Shown here in pieces: positions 55,480 through 64,000 of a stretch of DNA of 64,000 nucleotides. The stretch comes from Muscardinus avellanarius. Lineage: Eukaryota > Chordata > Mammalia > Rodentia > Gliridae. The notes below the pieces were generated by a model that searched no databases, was not told the origin of the DNA, and worked only from the letters and a program-made list of their open reading frames with translations. The stretch is taken from positions 127,496,603 through 127,560,602 of the forward strand of contig OY726557.1 in NCBI GenBank assembly GCA_963383645.1, read 5' to 3'. The stretch's first letter is position 1, and each line of letters starts with the position of its first letter. Position numbers and translations under genes: made by a program.

Positions 55480-55565
55480 ACAGCACTTGACCATCAGTGT
55501 GCATTCAGTTCACCTGGGCATCTTGTTAAAATGCAAATTCTCAATCTCTCAGAATGGATGATGCT
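55480..55565. repeat. MER5-like hAT fragment
   Basis: 'ACAGCACTTGACCATCAGTG', 'TTCACCTGGGCATCTTG' and 'TTAAAATGCAAATTCTCA' follow MER5-type order. Confidence 0.5.
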
Positions 55566-56288
55566 GATCTATTGATGACTTCTTAAGGATATAGAAGCCC
55601 TACTTCTTCCCATGGAAGGTCAGCAAAGCCATAGGAACGATCATTCCCCAAGCCTGAGTCCTCTTCTAGAGCATTCTGTGGATACTTAGGATCCCCAAAT
55701 TCTTTGCCAATATGTCTCTTATTTCATAGATGGCACCTTAAATGGCCTCTTCCTTTTTCTGTTTTTGGAGGATGTATCATGCTGCTGATCTGCATACTGC
55801 TGGGCCTATAGATAACTAAAAGCCTACAGGTAACTAGGGTCAGATGTTAGCAGTGGCATGTGAATGGAGCTTGAGAGTGCAGAATGGGGATTCATAGGCT
55901 TGTGCATTAGGAGCTTCATGCTGTGGATCAGAACCAGAGCTGGAAAGAGAAAGGATATAGAGTAGGTGGCATTCTCTTTTCATTATTAAGTTGCAACATG
56001 AAACTCAGAAAAGTCCCATAATTCTGAACTTAAGTCTGAGTTTTCAAATCACTATAAATTGTTTGTTAAGGTAAGATAAAAAGAGTTTAACAATTTATTA
56101 AAGTTTAAACTTGGTTCTTAAGTCTCTTGTCCAAGTCTGGGTAGCAGATAATAGGCCCTCTTTAAACCTCATTCTTCATTAACTTTATTTATCAGGAAAT
56201 TTGATTCACATGTAGGCACAAGCCTAATCTATTCAAGTAGCTTTAAAGGGAAAAGGAAATCTAGATGTTTTAGTCCTTTACAAGGAGG

Positions 56289-56381
<93 letters not shown>

Positions 56382-56834
56382 GGAATGCATGTTAGTGCTG
56401 AGGTGCTGGGAAATGCAAAGCAGTGTTAAAATGTTACCATGCTCTGGTTATCTGTGTTTGCAATGTTAAGCAAGAGTGTATAATAAATAAGCGGGAGTCA
56501 ATAAGCCATTGGAAAGATGAGGTAAAGAACAGCTGGAAAATGTCAGTGGACCAGATTAAGGTATATCAAAAACACTTGGGAATATGGCTTCTTCATCCTT
56601 GGTGCATGTATCTATTTGTGACCAATTTAAGAAAATTTTTTCCTTAGTCATCCTTTAAGGTTAAGCTAGGGAGCATATTGGAATTACCACAATTGGAATT
56701 ACCACATCAGCAACCCATTTTGGTCTTAGTAAATATGATAGAACTTGTTCAGAAGGTCAATAAAGTGACGCTATTTCATTGCTGTGTGATGATTATCACC
56801 CTTGCTGGTCATCTTAACTATCCATTAGCTAATT
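55566..56834. other. Non-coding sequence with GT/GA arrays
   Basis: No gene recognised. (GT)n at 56,290-56,327 joins (GA)n at 56,327-56,378. A small direct repeat GGAATTACCACA occurs at about 56,680 and 56,695. Confidence 0.45.
56290..56378. repeat. Compound (GT)n-(GA)n microsatellite
   Basis: About 19 GT units followed directly by about 25 GA units. Confidence 0.96.
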
Positions 56835-56935
56835 CATATGGACTGAATTATTTGATTCTGACAACGATTCAGAGGTAGGTATAATTTCTCCATTCAGTAG
56901 GGAACAAACTCTGAGAGGTAAAGGACTGTCAGGAA
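56835..56935 (-). repeat. MIR SINE, reversed, degraded
   Basis: 'TTTGATTCTGACAACGATTC', 'AGAGGTAGGTATAATTTCTC' and 'AACAAACTCTGAGAGGTAAA' in reversed MIR order. Confidence 0.55.
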
Positions 56936-56949
56936 TCAGTATCCCATCC

Positions 56950-57060
56950 CTGCACTCTAAGATAGCAAGCTCTTTGAGGACAAGGACTGTTTTCTACTTT
57001 CATATCCTGAGGACCATGTTAGGCTCAATATATACTTGCAGAATTGAATTGAATTGAGAG
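56950..57060 (+). repeat. L2 LINE 3' end
   Basis: 'CTCTTTGAGGACAAGGACTG', 'TTTTCTACTTTCATATCC' and 'GGCTCAATATATACTTGCAG' are the standard L2 3' terminal phrases, ending in a GAATT-repeat. Confidence 0.7.
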
Positions 57061-60000
57061 TAGAATTTGTCTCCACTTTTTCCCTCTGGGCTTACTGACA
57101 GAACTAATGCTTCTAAATTCCTCTGAGATCATTCTTTCCAAAGGCAGTTCCCAGGAGGGAATCAATGACTCCAGTCCCTATGGGGAATTGATTTCCTAAG
57201 GATTTCTAGGACTGAGAGCTCTCCTGTTTCACTAGCATTCTGTTGTGTGTTATGCAAGACTATGCTAAGAGGGAGGTCTTGTCAAAAGCAAATAAAGCCT
57301 AAATAGAAGATGAGCAGATTTTTAGAATCCTTCTCACAATGGCTACATAATAAATGACAATTGCCCCAAGTATAACATATTTAATCTCACCTTCCCCCAT
57401 CTAAATATAGCTGTATTCTCTTTACTACTATGTGTCCTTAGAGTCATGGTCTTTATGTTACTGAGCATCATATTCACACATATTATAATTTCTCTAAAAT
57501 GTATCCAAAAAAGAAAAGAATACAAATTAGTTGAGGTGTATTATGAATTATTTGGGAAAATTTCATGAGCTAAACTATAAGAAACTGCCTATGCTAGCTC
57601 ATTAACAAGAGCATAGTTGTTCCAAGGTATAGCCATGATATCGGCCCTAGTTATGAACTAAGCCTCAGGTCTTTTCTAGTTTATTTATATTATATAGGTT
57701 CAGTGGTTACTAAGACAGGACTAGTTAGGAGCTTGATATAAGTCTTTACTGATGTAGTTTAATTTAGCATCAATGGGATGTAGAAATGTCACTATTAATC
57801 TAGAAGATTTGCAATGCATATACTGCCATATTAGATAATTTAGGTTCCATTTACCATCACCATTACTTTCCCCATAGTGCTAGATATAAAACTATCTGAA
57901 AATTTCAGGTCCAAACAGCTCAAGATAGATTCCAATATATTAAAATAAAACCTGGCTCCAAGATCCTCTTTTTCTATGTTTTAGCTGTACAATTCATGTT
58001 GAGACTGATCTATGCTTTTCTGCTTTTAAGATGTGAAGAATAACAAGCTCAAACTCATAGAATTGTTTAAAGAAGACATGAATAAAATACATTGGGAGAG
58101 AAAGTATTTTGTAAACTTTGTAAGGTGCTAAAGAAAATGTCAGATTATTATTGTTGTAAATGACATTTGTCAGACTAGTACAAAGAAGATGCCTTTAGAA
58201 GACTTTAATATTGCTGGGTACCAGGTTCCATATAAACATAAACTCGTACTTTCAGTTAGTTTGGGTCAGAAATTCATCTGATCCAGTTTATTTGGGGGTT
58301 TTGAACACCCAGCCAATTTCTGTCTCTAATTGGTTGACATCCCTGTGCTATGAAGTTTCACACTTCCATAACATTTCTGGCAGGCTGAATTCCCAGAATC
58401 TGATCAGAATCATTTAGCGAATGTACACAAAAATGTAAATTGCTTCCAGTGTTTAAAAAAAAACCCCTCACATTTATTCAAACCTTTGAAGTGACTATTT
58501 CTAATAAAAGATGATTCCCTTGGGAAAGCGTGAAGTTTGAAAGTTTAGTTTTGTTTGAATTATTTGTATGCAGAGATCCCTATGGGCGGAACAGAAAATA
58601 GCTATTTTCCTGCTTGTTATTAGAGGGGAAGATAGTATATTCCCCATAAATAAAAAATAACTGATTGTACAGAAGAACACTTTTTTCCAAATTTGGCCAT
58701 CTCCATAATAGTTTTTTTTAAATGCCTACCTTTTTAGGCTTCTCAATGAGTGGAAACTGTACATCTTTGGGGTTATAAAATTCTTAAGGGTCTAGGTTCA
58801 GTACCAGGTATTCTGTGGTTTCTCCATCAATATTTATTTACAATGGCAATACTAATGATGGTACCAATTAAATGACACCACTAAGAATGGGAAGGCTTAA
58901 TGTGGCTCTATGTATGTGATATTGGAAGGGAAGCTGGATCTACAATGCTACATTTAAAAATTAAGGCAAAATATTCAATAAATGATAGGGTACAGAATTG
59001 GCTCAGCTGAAATTGTCAACTGACAAGCCCTGAATTCATTAAGCCTTTGTTTGTGCTGAACTCTGAAGAATCAAGCTCATTGACGAGCAGGGCTGAATAA
59101 GTGAGTTTTTTGTCGACAACTTCAACAACTATTTGCTGAGTGAATTAGCGAGTGAGTGAAGAACTGCTCAGCGTTGTCCATGTTTCATGTTTTCTTCTCC
59201 ATCTTTCTTCTGCTATGTTCAGAATAACATATCAATAAATCAGTCAGAGAAGAACACCAAAATATGTTGATGTCTTGTGTTTGTCTGTCTGTACATGTGT
59301 CTGCCTTCCGACAGAACCTCACAGATGACTTCCTAGTGACAGGTCTCTTGGGTAGCCCCCAGTAATACACGAGTGTACCTGTTAACATTCTCCTATGTAG
59401 GTTACTTTTGAAGATACAGATATAATCTAATTGGCAGAGACAAGGTCATGAGTCTACAGCTGCAAAGAAACTCTTCAGCCAAGGGTAACAATGTGAAGGA
59501 CAGTCGAAATGAAAGTGGTTGTTTAAGGGGCACAAAGAAACCCAGCAGAATAAAAGATAGATGGGGAAATAATTAGCTCAGAACTTGAAGATGGATAATG
59601 ACCTCTCAGAGAGGTCAATGTTAGTTGAGATTCCTTCTCTGGCCCTTGATCCCTTGCTTCGCAACCCAAAGTCTATTTCCAACTACCAGTGCTGCAGATG
59701 CAAAGGGACAAAAGTGGCACATAACTAGAAGGTCATTCCCTTGTCTGTGGGAAAGGAGGGCTAAACTATGTATTCTCCAGTTTAGGTTTAAATGACACTA
59801 AGAGATTTTGGTGGAGAATCACAGGCCACTTACAGTATGCACAATGCTGCGTGGTGTAGCCAACTGGATTATGTATAGTTTCTGTGGGCTCTTTGCATAC
59901 TCCTTCTTTTAGGGCTTACTAATTGATCATTTTCCTCCTGCACCAGTACCCTCAGTGTGTCTCAGATATTTGTCACCTAGCAAGCTGCCACACATACATC

Positions 60001-60256
60001 TCTTAGGTCTCCCCTTGGAAGACAGTTTCTCAGTCATTGGTGATTGCAGACAGCAGAGGATGCTCTAAGGATCAACAGAATGACCTTAGGCCCAGCCATA
60101 GTTTGTGTCTCAATTTGCCCCAATCAAGTAAAAACTTTATTGATTATTTACTTTTTGCCTTACTGAGTGGAAACAAAATAGAACAAACAAATAATAATGA
60201 TTATAAGTCTTCCAATAGCTGATGGCCTGCAACTGCTATTATGACAGTATGTTACC
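57061..60256. other. Long repeat-poor AT-rich non-coding sequence
   Basis: About 3.2 kb without secure repeats or a gene. The part at 58,540-58,690 (GTATGCAGAGATCCC, GGGCGGAACAG, AATAGCTATTTTCC) and the part at 59,000-59,180 keep CpGs and are weak conserved-element candidates. Confidence 0.4.
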
Positions 60257-60281
60257 AAAAAAAAAAAAAAAAAAAAAAAAA
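60257..60281. repeat. (A)25 homopolymer
   Basis: Uninterrupted A run. The upstream sequence is not a recognisable retroposon, so the source of the tail is unknown. Confidence 0.9.
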
Positions 60282-60306
60282 GGCAACCCGACCCTGGTGA
60301 CTATTT

Positions 60307-60336
60307 ACCTTTTGAAGTTTCTATGCTTCAAAAGGT
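60307..60336. other. Perfect 11-bp inverted repeat with 8-nt loop
   Basis: ACCTTTTGAAG-TTTCTATG-CTTCAAAAGGT, 26 bp after the poly-A run. It may fold in RNA, but the stem is too short for a typical microRNA precursor. Confidence 0.6.
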
Positions 60337-60439
60337 GCATTTTCTTTCAATGTTAATAATTAAAGTAAATTCCAAGTGCATAATACAGGCTCTTTAAATA
60401 AGTATCAGCAGAGAGGGTTTTTAAAAACTTTTCTTGATG

Positions 60440-60740
60440 ACTTTGTCCTTTTCCTTTCCCTCTTTAGTATTCTACAGAGCACACTAATCTTTGTACTACA
60501 AAACAGCGCTCTTTAAGATTCAGAACCTGCCAACTGTTGCGTAAGATGTAATAAGGCCCCTGTTGTAATCGCACCCTGCTGACACACGCAGGGATCTAAA
60601 AGGAATGGGAGAGAATTAAGGTCTTCTGGCTGTTCTTTCCCAGAAGCGGAATCCAGTACTAAGGACCCATGCCACTTGCGGCTGTCTCTGAAGGAGAGAC
60701 ATCATTCTAAGGTTCCTTGTCTGAGGGCAAGAAAACATAA
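60440..60740. promoter_or_regulatory. Candidate conserved non-coding element
   Basis: Repeat-free with CpGs (AACAGCGCTCTT, GTTGCGTAAGATG, GTAATCGCACCC, CACACGCAGGG, GAAGCGGAATCC, CTTGCGGCTG). The word TTGCGTAA at 60,537-60,544 fits a C/EBP-PAR bZIP composite site. Inference. Confidence 0.3.
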
Positions 60741-61677
60741 AAAGCACACTGAACATGATTTCAGCCATGCAGATTAAACATCTGATCTCCTTGTCATTCT
60801 GTTACTAGTTGTTGATAAAATAGCTCTTGAAACAGAAAAAGAAAACAGATGAAAGGAATCTGTGAAGCCCAAACCCCAGGTTTTTTTCCTCAAAAGGAGA
60901 ATTAGAGGTAAACAATTATAAACCACCATCTTGGGACTGCAGTATCGACTAACTCTGCCAAGGTAACAGGGCTTTGAATAGTAAAGTCAGCATCCTGTGG
61001 ACCACTTCTCTGCTTTCTTTGATACTCAGGTGCGGTAACAGAAGGAATAAGCTTCAAGCTCAATTTTAGGATCTACAAGAAAGAACTGCAAATCTGAAAT
61101 TCCATCCAACATCTTTTCACCCACATTAAATCTTCCTTCTGATATTTTCCATATTGGATGCTATTATTTTATTCCATCTGTAGAATCTTTGTTTTTCCTT
61201 GAACACCCCCATGTGAAATCTTTGTATTATTGAGGTTCCCATCTCTCCATGCCTGTCACTTGTCCCTGTATAATGTTTCCATGTATCCCACCTCTATTTC
61301 TTCTCTCATCACTTTTATCTCCTCCCACAGAGTTTAATGCTAGGATTATTATGATTGTTCACTAATTTTCCCCTCATTTTGAATTTATCCTTTACTAGTT
61401 ATTCCTGAAGACCCTACCAGCCTCTTTTTATCTCTGCTTTATTAACTAATTCCCCGATTATTAGACTACAATGGCATATAGCCCACACCATGTATCTTTC
61501 AGTTGTGTGTGTGCATATGCACGTGCATGTGTGTGTTAGAATCCTGCCAAATAAAATTTTAATGTAGAATACAGGTAAAATTTAGGAATTCAGAAGTCTT
61601 TTGTTTAAGAGATTTAGAGAGGAAAATCTTTGCCAGCCTCCACCCTCTACTGCCTCCTTATTTTATTTATTTTTTTA
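60741..61677. other. Unique non-coding sequence
   Basis: No gene or named repeat recognised. Short GTGTGTGTGCATATGCACGTGC tract at about 61,505. Confidence 0.4.
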
Positions 61678-61746
61678 TATTGGGGACTGAACTCAGGGCC
61701 TTGCACATGCTAAACCATGCTGTATCACTGAGCTATCCTTCAGCCT
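61678..61746 (-). repeat. ID-like monomer SINE
   Basis: TATTGGGGACTGAACTCAGG ... TATCACTGAGCTATCCTTCA with no B1 half. The middle 'GGGCCTTGCACATGCTAAA' keeps the original ID anticodon-region text, absent from the fused copies. Confidence 0.8.
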
Positions 61747-62018
61747 ATGCTGTCTCTTTTATAGCCACTGAGATCCTTATAGGTCCCAATAATTTAGGAT
61801 GATAATACTGTTAGAACCATTGCTCAGACATGAATAGGAAAATTTGTCCTTCAAGGGACACATGGTAAATATTTTTAGTTGTTGTAGACTAGGTACCCAA
61901 ACTGTCTCTGTTGCCCTATTTTATTGATAAATAAGCAACTTTTAAAAAATCTATATTCATATTTTTATCTATGGCCATAATCTATTTATCTATCACTTAT
62001 TAAAAATATAAGAATCAA

Positions 62019-62220
62019 GCCAAGCATGGTGGTACACACTTCTAATCCCAGAATTTGGGAGGATGAGACAAGAAGATTGCAGTTTGTGGATAGCATCAGC
62101 TACTACTTAGTGAGGCTTTTTGTAACTCAGTGTGACCATGTTTCAAAATAAAGAATAAAAAAATAGGGCTGGGGGTGTAGCTCCAAGGTAGAATGCTCCT
62201 GGGTTCCATCCCCACCATCG
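62019..62220 (+). repeat. B1+ID composite SINE with 9-bp TSD
   Basis: Left half GCCAAGCATGGTGGTACACA, linker TTTCAAAATAAAGAATAAAA, right half GGGCTGGGGGTGTAGCTCCA. Target duplication TAAGAATCA at 62,009-62,017 and 62,237-62,245. Confidence 0.94.
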
Positions 62221-62506
62221 CAAGAAGAAAAAAAAGTAAGAATCATGCTTAGTTTATGGAACATAAAAAAAGATGCCATAGTTTGCTAAACCCTCAAGGG
62301 AATAATCCTAAACTCCCTATAGCTCAAGGGGTTCTCTTGAGTCTACTGCTGAGTTTCCACTACTTTGTTTATGGAAGGCAGATGAGGGAGACGCCTCTGA
62401 ACACAGACTTTGGAGAGGCTGCCTGTTTTCCACTCATTACCTATGCAACTTTGGGTGAGTTAGATAGACTATCCACCTGAAAAATGGATCTAACAGTAGA
62501 CACCCA

Positions 62507-62665
62507 TGTCAGTCAGCTTTTTTATTGCTGTGACAAAATAACTGAGAAAAACAATGTGGAGAAGGAAAAATTTACATTGGTTTTAATATATGATTTGCTG
62601 GCTCCATTGCTTTGGGCAGAAGGGTGTGGCATAAGAAAGTTGCTCATGGCAGCCAGGAAAGAGAA

Positions 62666-62738
<73 letters not shown>

Positions 62739-62981
62739 AGGGACAAATTAAAATCCCCAAAGACATGCTCTAATGACCTTGAAGTAGATCTCACCTCCTG
62801 TGGTTTCCATCATCTCCCAATAGTCCATTCAAATGATAAGTCCATCAGTGGATCAGTCTACTGATGTGGTCTGAGCCCTCATGACCCAATCTTCCTACAA
62901 ACTTAATTCTTAACACTGCTCTATTGGGAGCCAAGCCTTCAGCTTATCAGCTTTTGGGGGACATTCCACACCCCATAACAC
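62507..62981 (-). repeat. MaLR-type solo LTR, reversed, with microsatellite
   Basis: Reads on the minus strand. 'TTTTTTATTGCTGTGACAAA', 'ATAACTGAGAAAAACAATGT', 'GAAGTAGATCTCACCTCCTG', 'TTCCATCATCTCCCAATAGT', 'GGGAGCCAAGCCTTCAGCTT' and end 'CATTCCACACCCCATAACA' match the reversed copy at 8,917-9,391. Confidence 0.8.
62671..62738. repeat. Compound (GACA)n-(CA)n microsatellite within LTR
   Basis: GACA tetramers to 62,697, then about 20 CA units. Confidence 0.96.
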
Positions 62982-63099
62982 AAACCACAACCTCTGGGAG
63001 CATTGTAGGAGTGAAATGAGTTGTTACATGTTATGTGCTCTGGGTAATGACTGGCAAGATAATATTTTATTTAAAAAAGCTGTTAAAGCCACTCTGTGT

Positions 63100-63292
63100 G
63101 CCGGGCGTGGTGGCGCACGCTTGTAATCCCCACGCTTGGGAGGCAGAGACAGGAGGATCGCGCAGGTTCGAAGCCAGCCGCGCGCGCTGGCTTAGGAGAC
63201 CCTGTTTCCAAATAAAAATGGAAAAATAGGTCTGGGAGTGTAGCCCGGAGATAGAAGGGCTTCCAGGAACCCCAGTACCACAAAAAAAAAAA
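63100..63292 (+). repeat. Young B1+ID SINE, 'TTCCAGG' subfamily, 15-bp TSD
   Basis: Left half GCCGGGCGTGGTGGCGCACG keeps a pol III A box (TGGCGCACGCT) and B box (GGTTCGAAGCC). The middle GCCGCGCGCGCTGGC is CpG-rich, linker TTTCCAAATAAAAATGG, right half TAGCCCGGAGATAGAAGGGC then TTCCAGGAACCCCAGTACC and poly-A. The flanks AAAGCCACTCTGTGT at 63,085-63,099 and 63,295-63,309 are identical, so the insertion is recent. Confidence 0.97.
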
Positions 63293-63378
63293 AAAAAGCC
63301 ACTCTGTGTTATTTCCCTGTTGGCCTTGCTCAGACAGTTCACCTTTCTTACTTCTCCCCATCTTCCAGCATCTAGACT

Positions 63379-63419
<41 letters not shown>
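63379..63419. repeat. (TA)n microsatellite, about 20 units
   Basis: Perfect TA array next to a reversed SINE. Confidence 0.95.
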
Positions 63420-63423
<4 letters not shown>

Positions 63424-63430
63424 TTATTTC

Positions 63431-63625
63431 AGTGCTAGAGATGTAATCCAGGGGCATTCTACCTCTAGCTATACCCCTAGCCCTATTTTTTATTCTTTAT
63501 TTTGAAACATGGACTCACTGAGTTGCAAAGACCCTCACTAAGTAGTTGAGGCTGTCCTTGAACCATGATCATCCTGTCTCAGCCTCCCTAATGCTATGAT
63601 CATAAGCGTGTACTACCATGCCCAG
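63431..63625 (-). repeat. B1+ID composite SINE
   Basis: Minus strand: GTGCTAGAGATGTAATCCAG (ID half), linker TATTCTTTATTTTGAAACAT, B1 half AAGCGTGTACTACCATGCCC. Confidence 0.88.
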
Positions 63626-63634
63626 ATCTATACC

Positions 63635-64000
63635 ATGTATTGGTAACCCCTTACCTCACCAACCTGGTTAGTAGTTAGTAGTTAGGAAGCATGGGCTATA
63701 CTGATGTCCTAGAGCAAACCTTCAGTCCTGCATGACATCCCTCAAACGTGGTCCTTGGCCTGATATATTACTGAGAAAGGGGCAGAGTCAGGGTGCCAGA
63801 AAGACATTGGCAAGCAGTGGATAGCCTGGCAGAAACCGACAGACCATGGTAAAGGAAATGGTAAGGGACCACGGTAAGGGAATGGCCCTGGCTCTCCTGG
63901 ACTGCACTTGCAGGATTAAGACAGTGCTGTTAGTGGTTAAATATATGTGCCTGGTACGAGAGTTTCCCACCCAGCCTGAGCCTGTCACAGGTGCTAGGTG
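63635..64000. other. Unique non-coding sequence to window end
   Basis: No gene recognised. Contains a local near-duplicate: GGTAAAGGAAATGGTAAGGG and GGTAAGGGAATGG at about 63,848-63,885. Confidence 0.4.

Noticed and set aside
60307..60336. Possible microRNA precursor
   Set aside because: An 11-bp stem is far shorter than the roughly 22-bp duplex plus lower stem of a typical precursor.
62484..62864. 126-codon plus-strand open frame
   Set aside because: Lies inside a reversed MaLR LTR and its GACA/CA microsatellite.

Overview
This is a window of vertebrate nuclear DNA from a placental mammal, most likely a sciuromorph rodent (squirrels, mountain beaver and dormice). The evidence is the repeat content. 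About fourteen copies of a composite SINE have a B1/7SL-like left half (GCCGGGCGTGGTGGCGCACGC...) joined through an A-rich linker to an ID/tRNA-like right half (...TAGCTCAGAGGTAGAATGCCCCTGGGTTCAATCCCCAGTACC). This B1+ID fusion is the MEN / B1-dID type known from squirrel-related rodents. Older placental repeats (MIR, L2, MER5, MLT1 and other MaLR LTRs, L1M tails) and many long dinucleotide arrays agree with this. I cannot fix the species. No copy seen has the 'GGCTCAGTGGTTAAG' right half I associate with modern ground squirrels, so a sister lineage such as the mountain beaver is possible, but that is inference.

I find no protein-coding gene, RNA gene, CRISPR array or prokaryotic feature that I can support. 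Open frames of 60-176 codons exist but are chance frames. The longest ones run through CA/GT arrays, A-rich tracts or SINEs, and none shows a recognisable domain. The window reads as intergenic or deep-intronic DNA.

Layout. 0-2 kb: unique sequence. 2-5 kb: MER5 copy, CA array, and an old L2-like repeat split by a MaLR LTR. 5-7.5 kb: TG arrays and unique DNA. 7.5-10 kb: a nested retroelement cluster (old L1 tail split by a rodent-L1-like tail and by a reversed MaLR LTR, then a SINE). 10-13.1 kb: AT-rich homeodomain-motif cluster, MIR, an LTR-like repeat with GT/GA arrays, and an L1 tail split by a SINE. 13-22 kb: mostly unique DNA with scattered MIRs and SINEs. 22-31.5 kb: repeat-poor, with a tandem duplication inside a MIR (23.6-24.0 kb), a CpG-rich patch (24.9-25.3 kb) and several segments that look like conserved non-coding elements (26.1, 26.9, 28.9, 29.7 kb). 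31.5-43 kb: repeat-rich (MIR, paired SINEs, MLT1 LTR, simple repeats). 44-54 kb: again repeat-poor, with the best regulatory-element candidates (46.5, 47.3, 49.1, 51.5, 53.3 kb). 54-64 kb: sparse repeats ending in a cluster of a MaLR LTR and three SINEs, one of them clearly young with a perfect 15-bp target-site duplication.

The most interesting material is (i) the repeat-free, CpG-retaining, homeodomain-motif-rich segments, which fit developmental enhancers in a gene-poor region, and (ii) a SINE subfamily in which the right-half tRNA-like B box has been replaced by a 'TTCCAGGAACCCC' block. Conservation could not be computed here, so all regulatory calls are inferences from base composition, motif content and absence of repeats.
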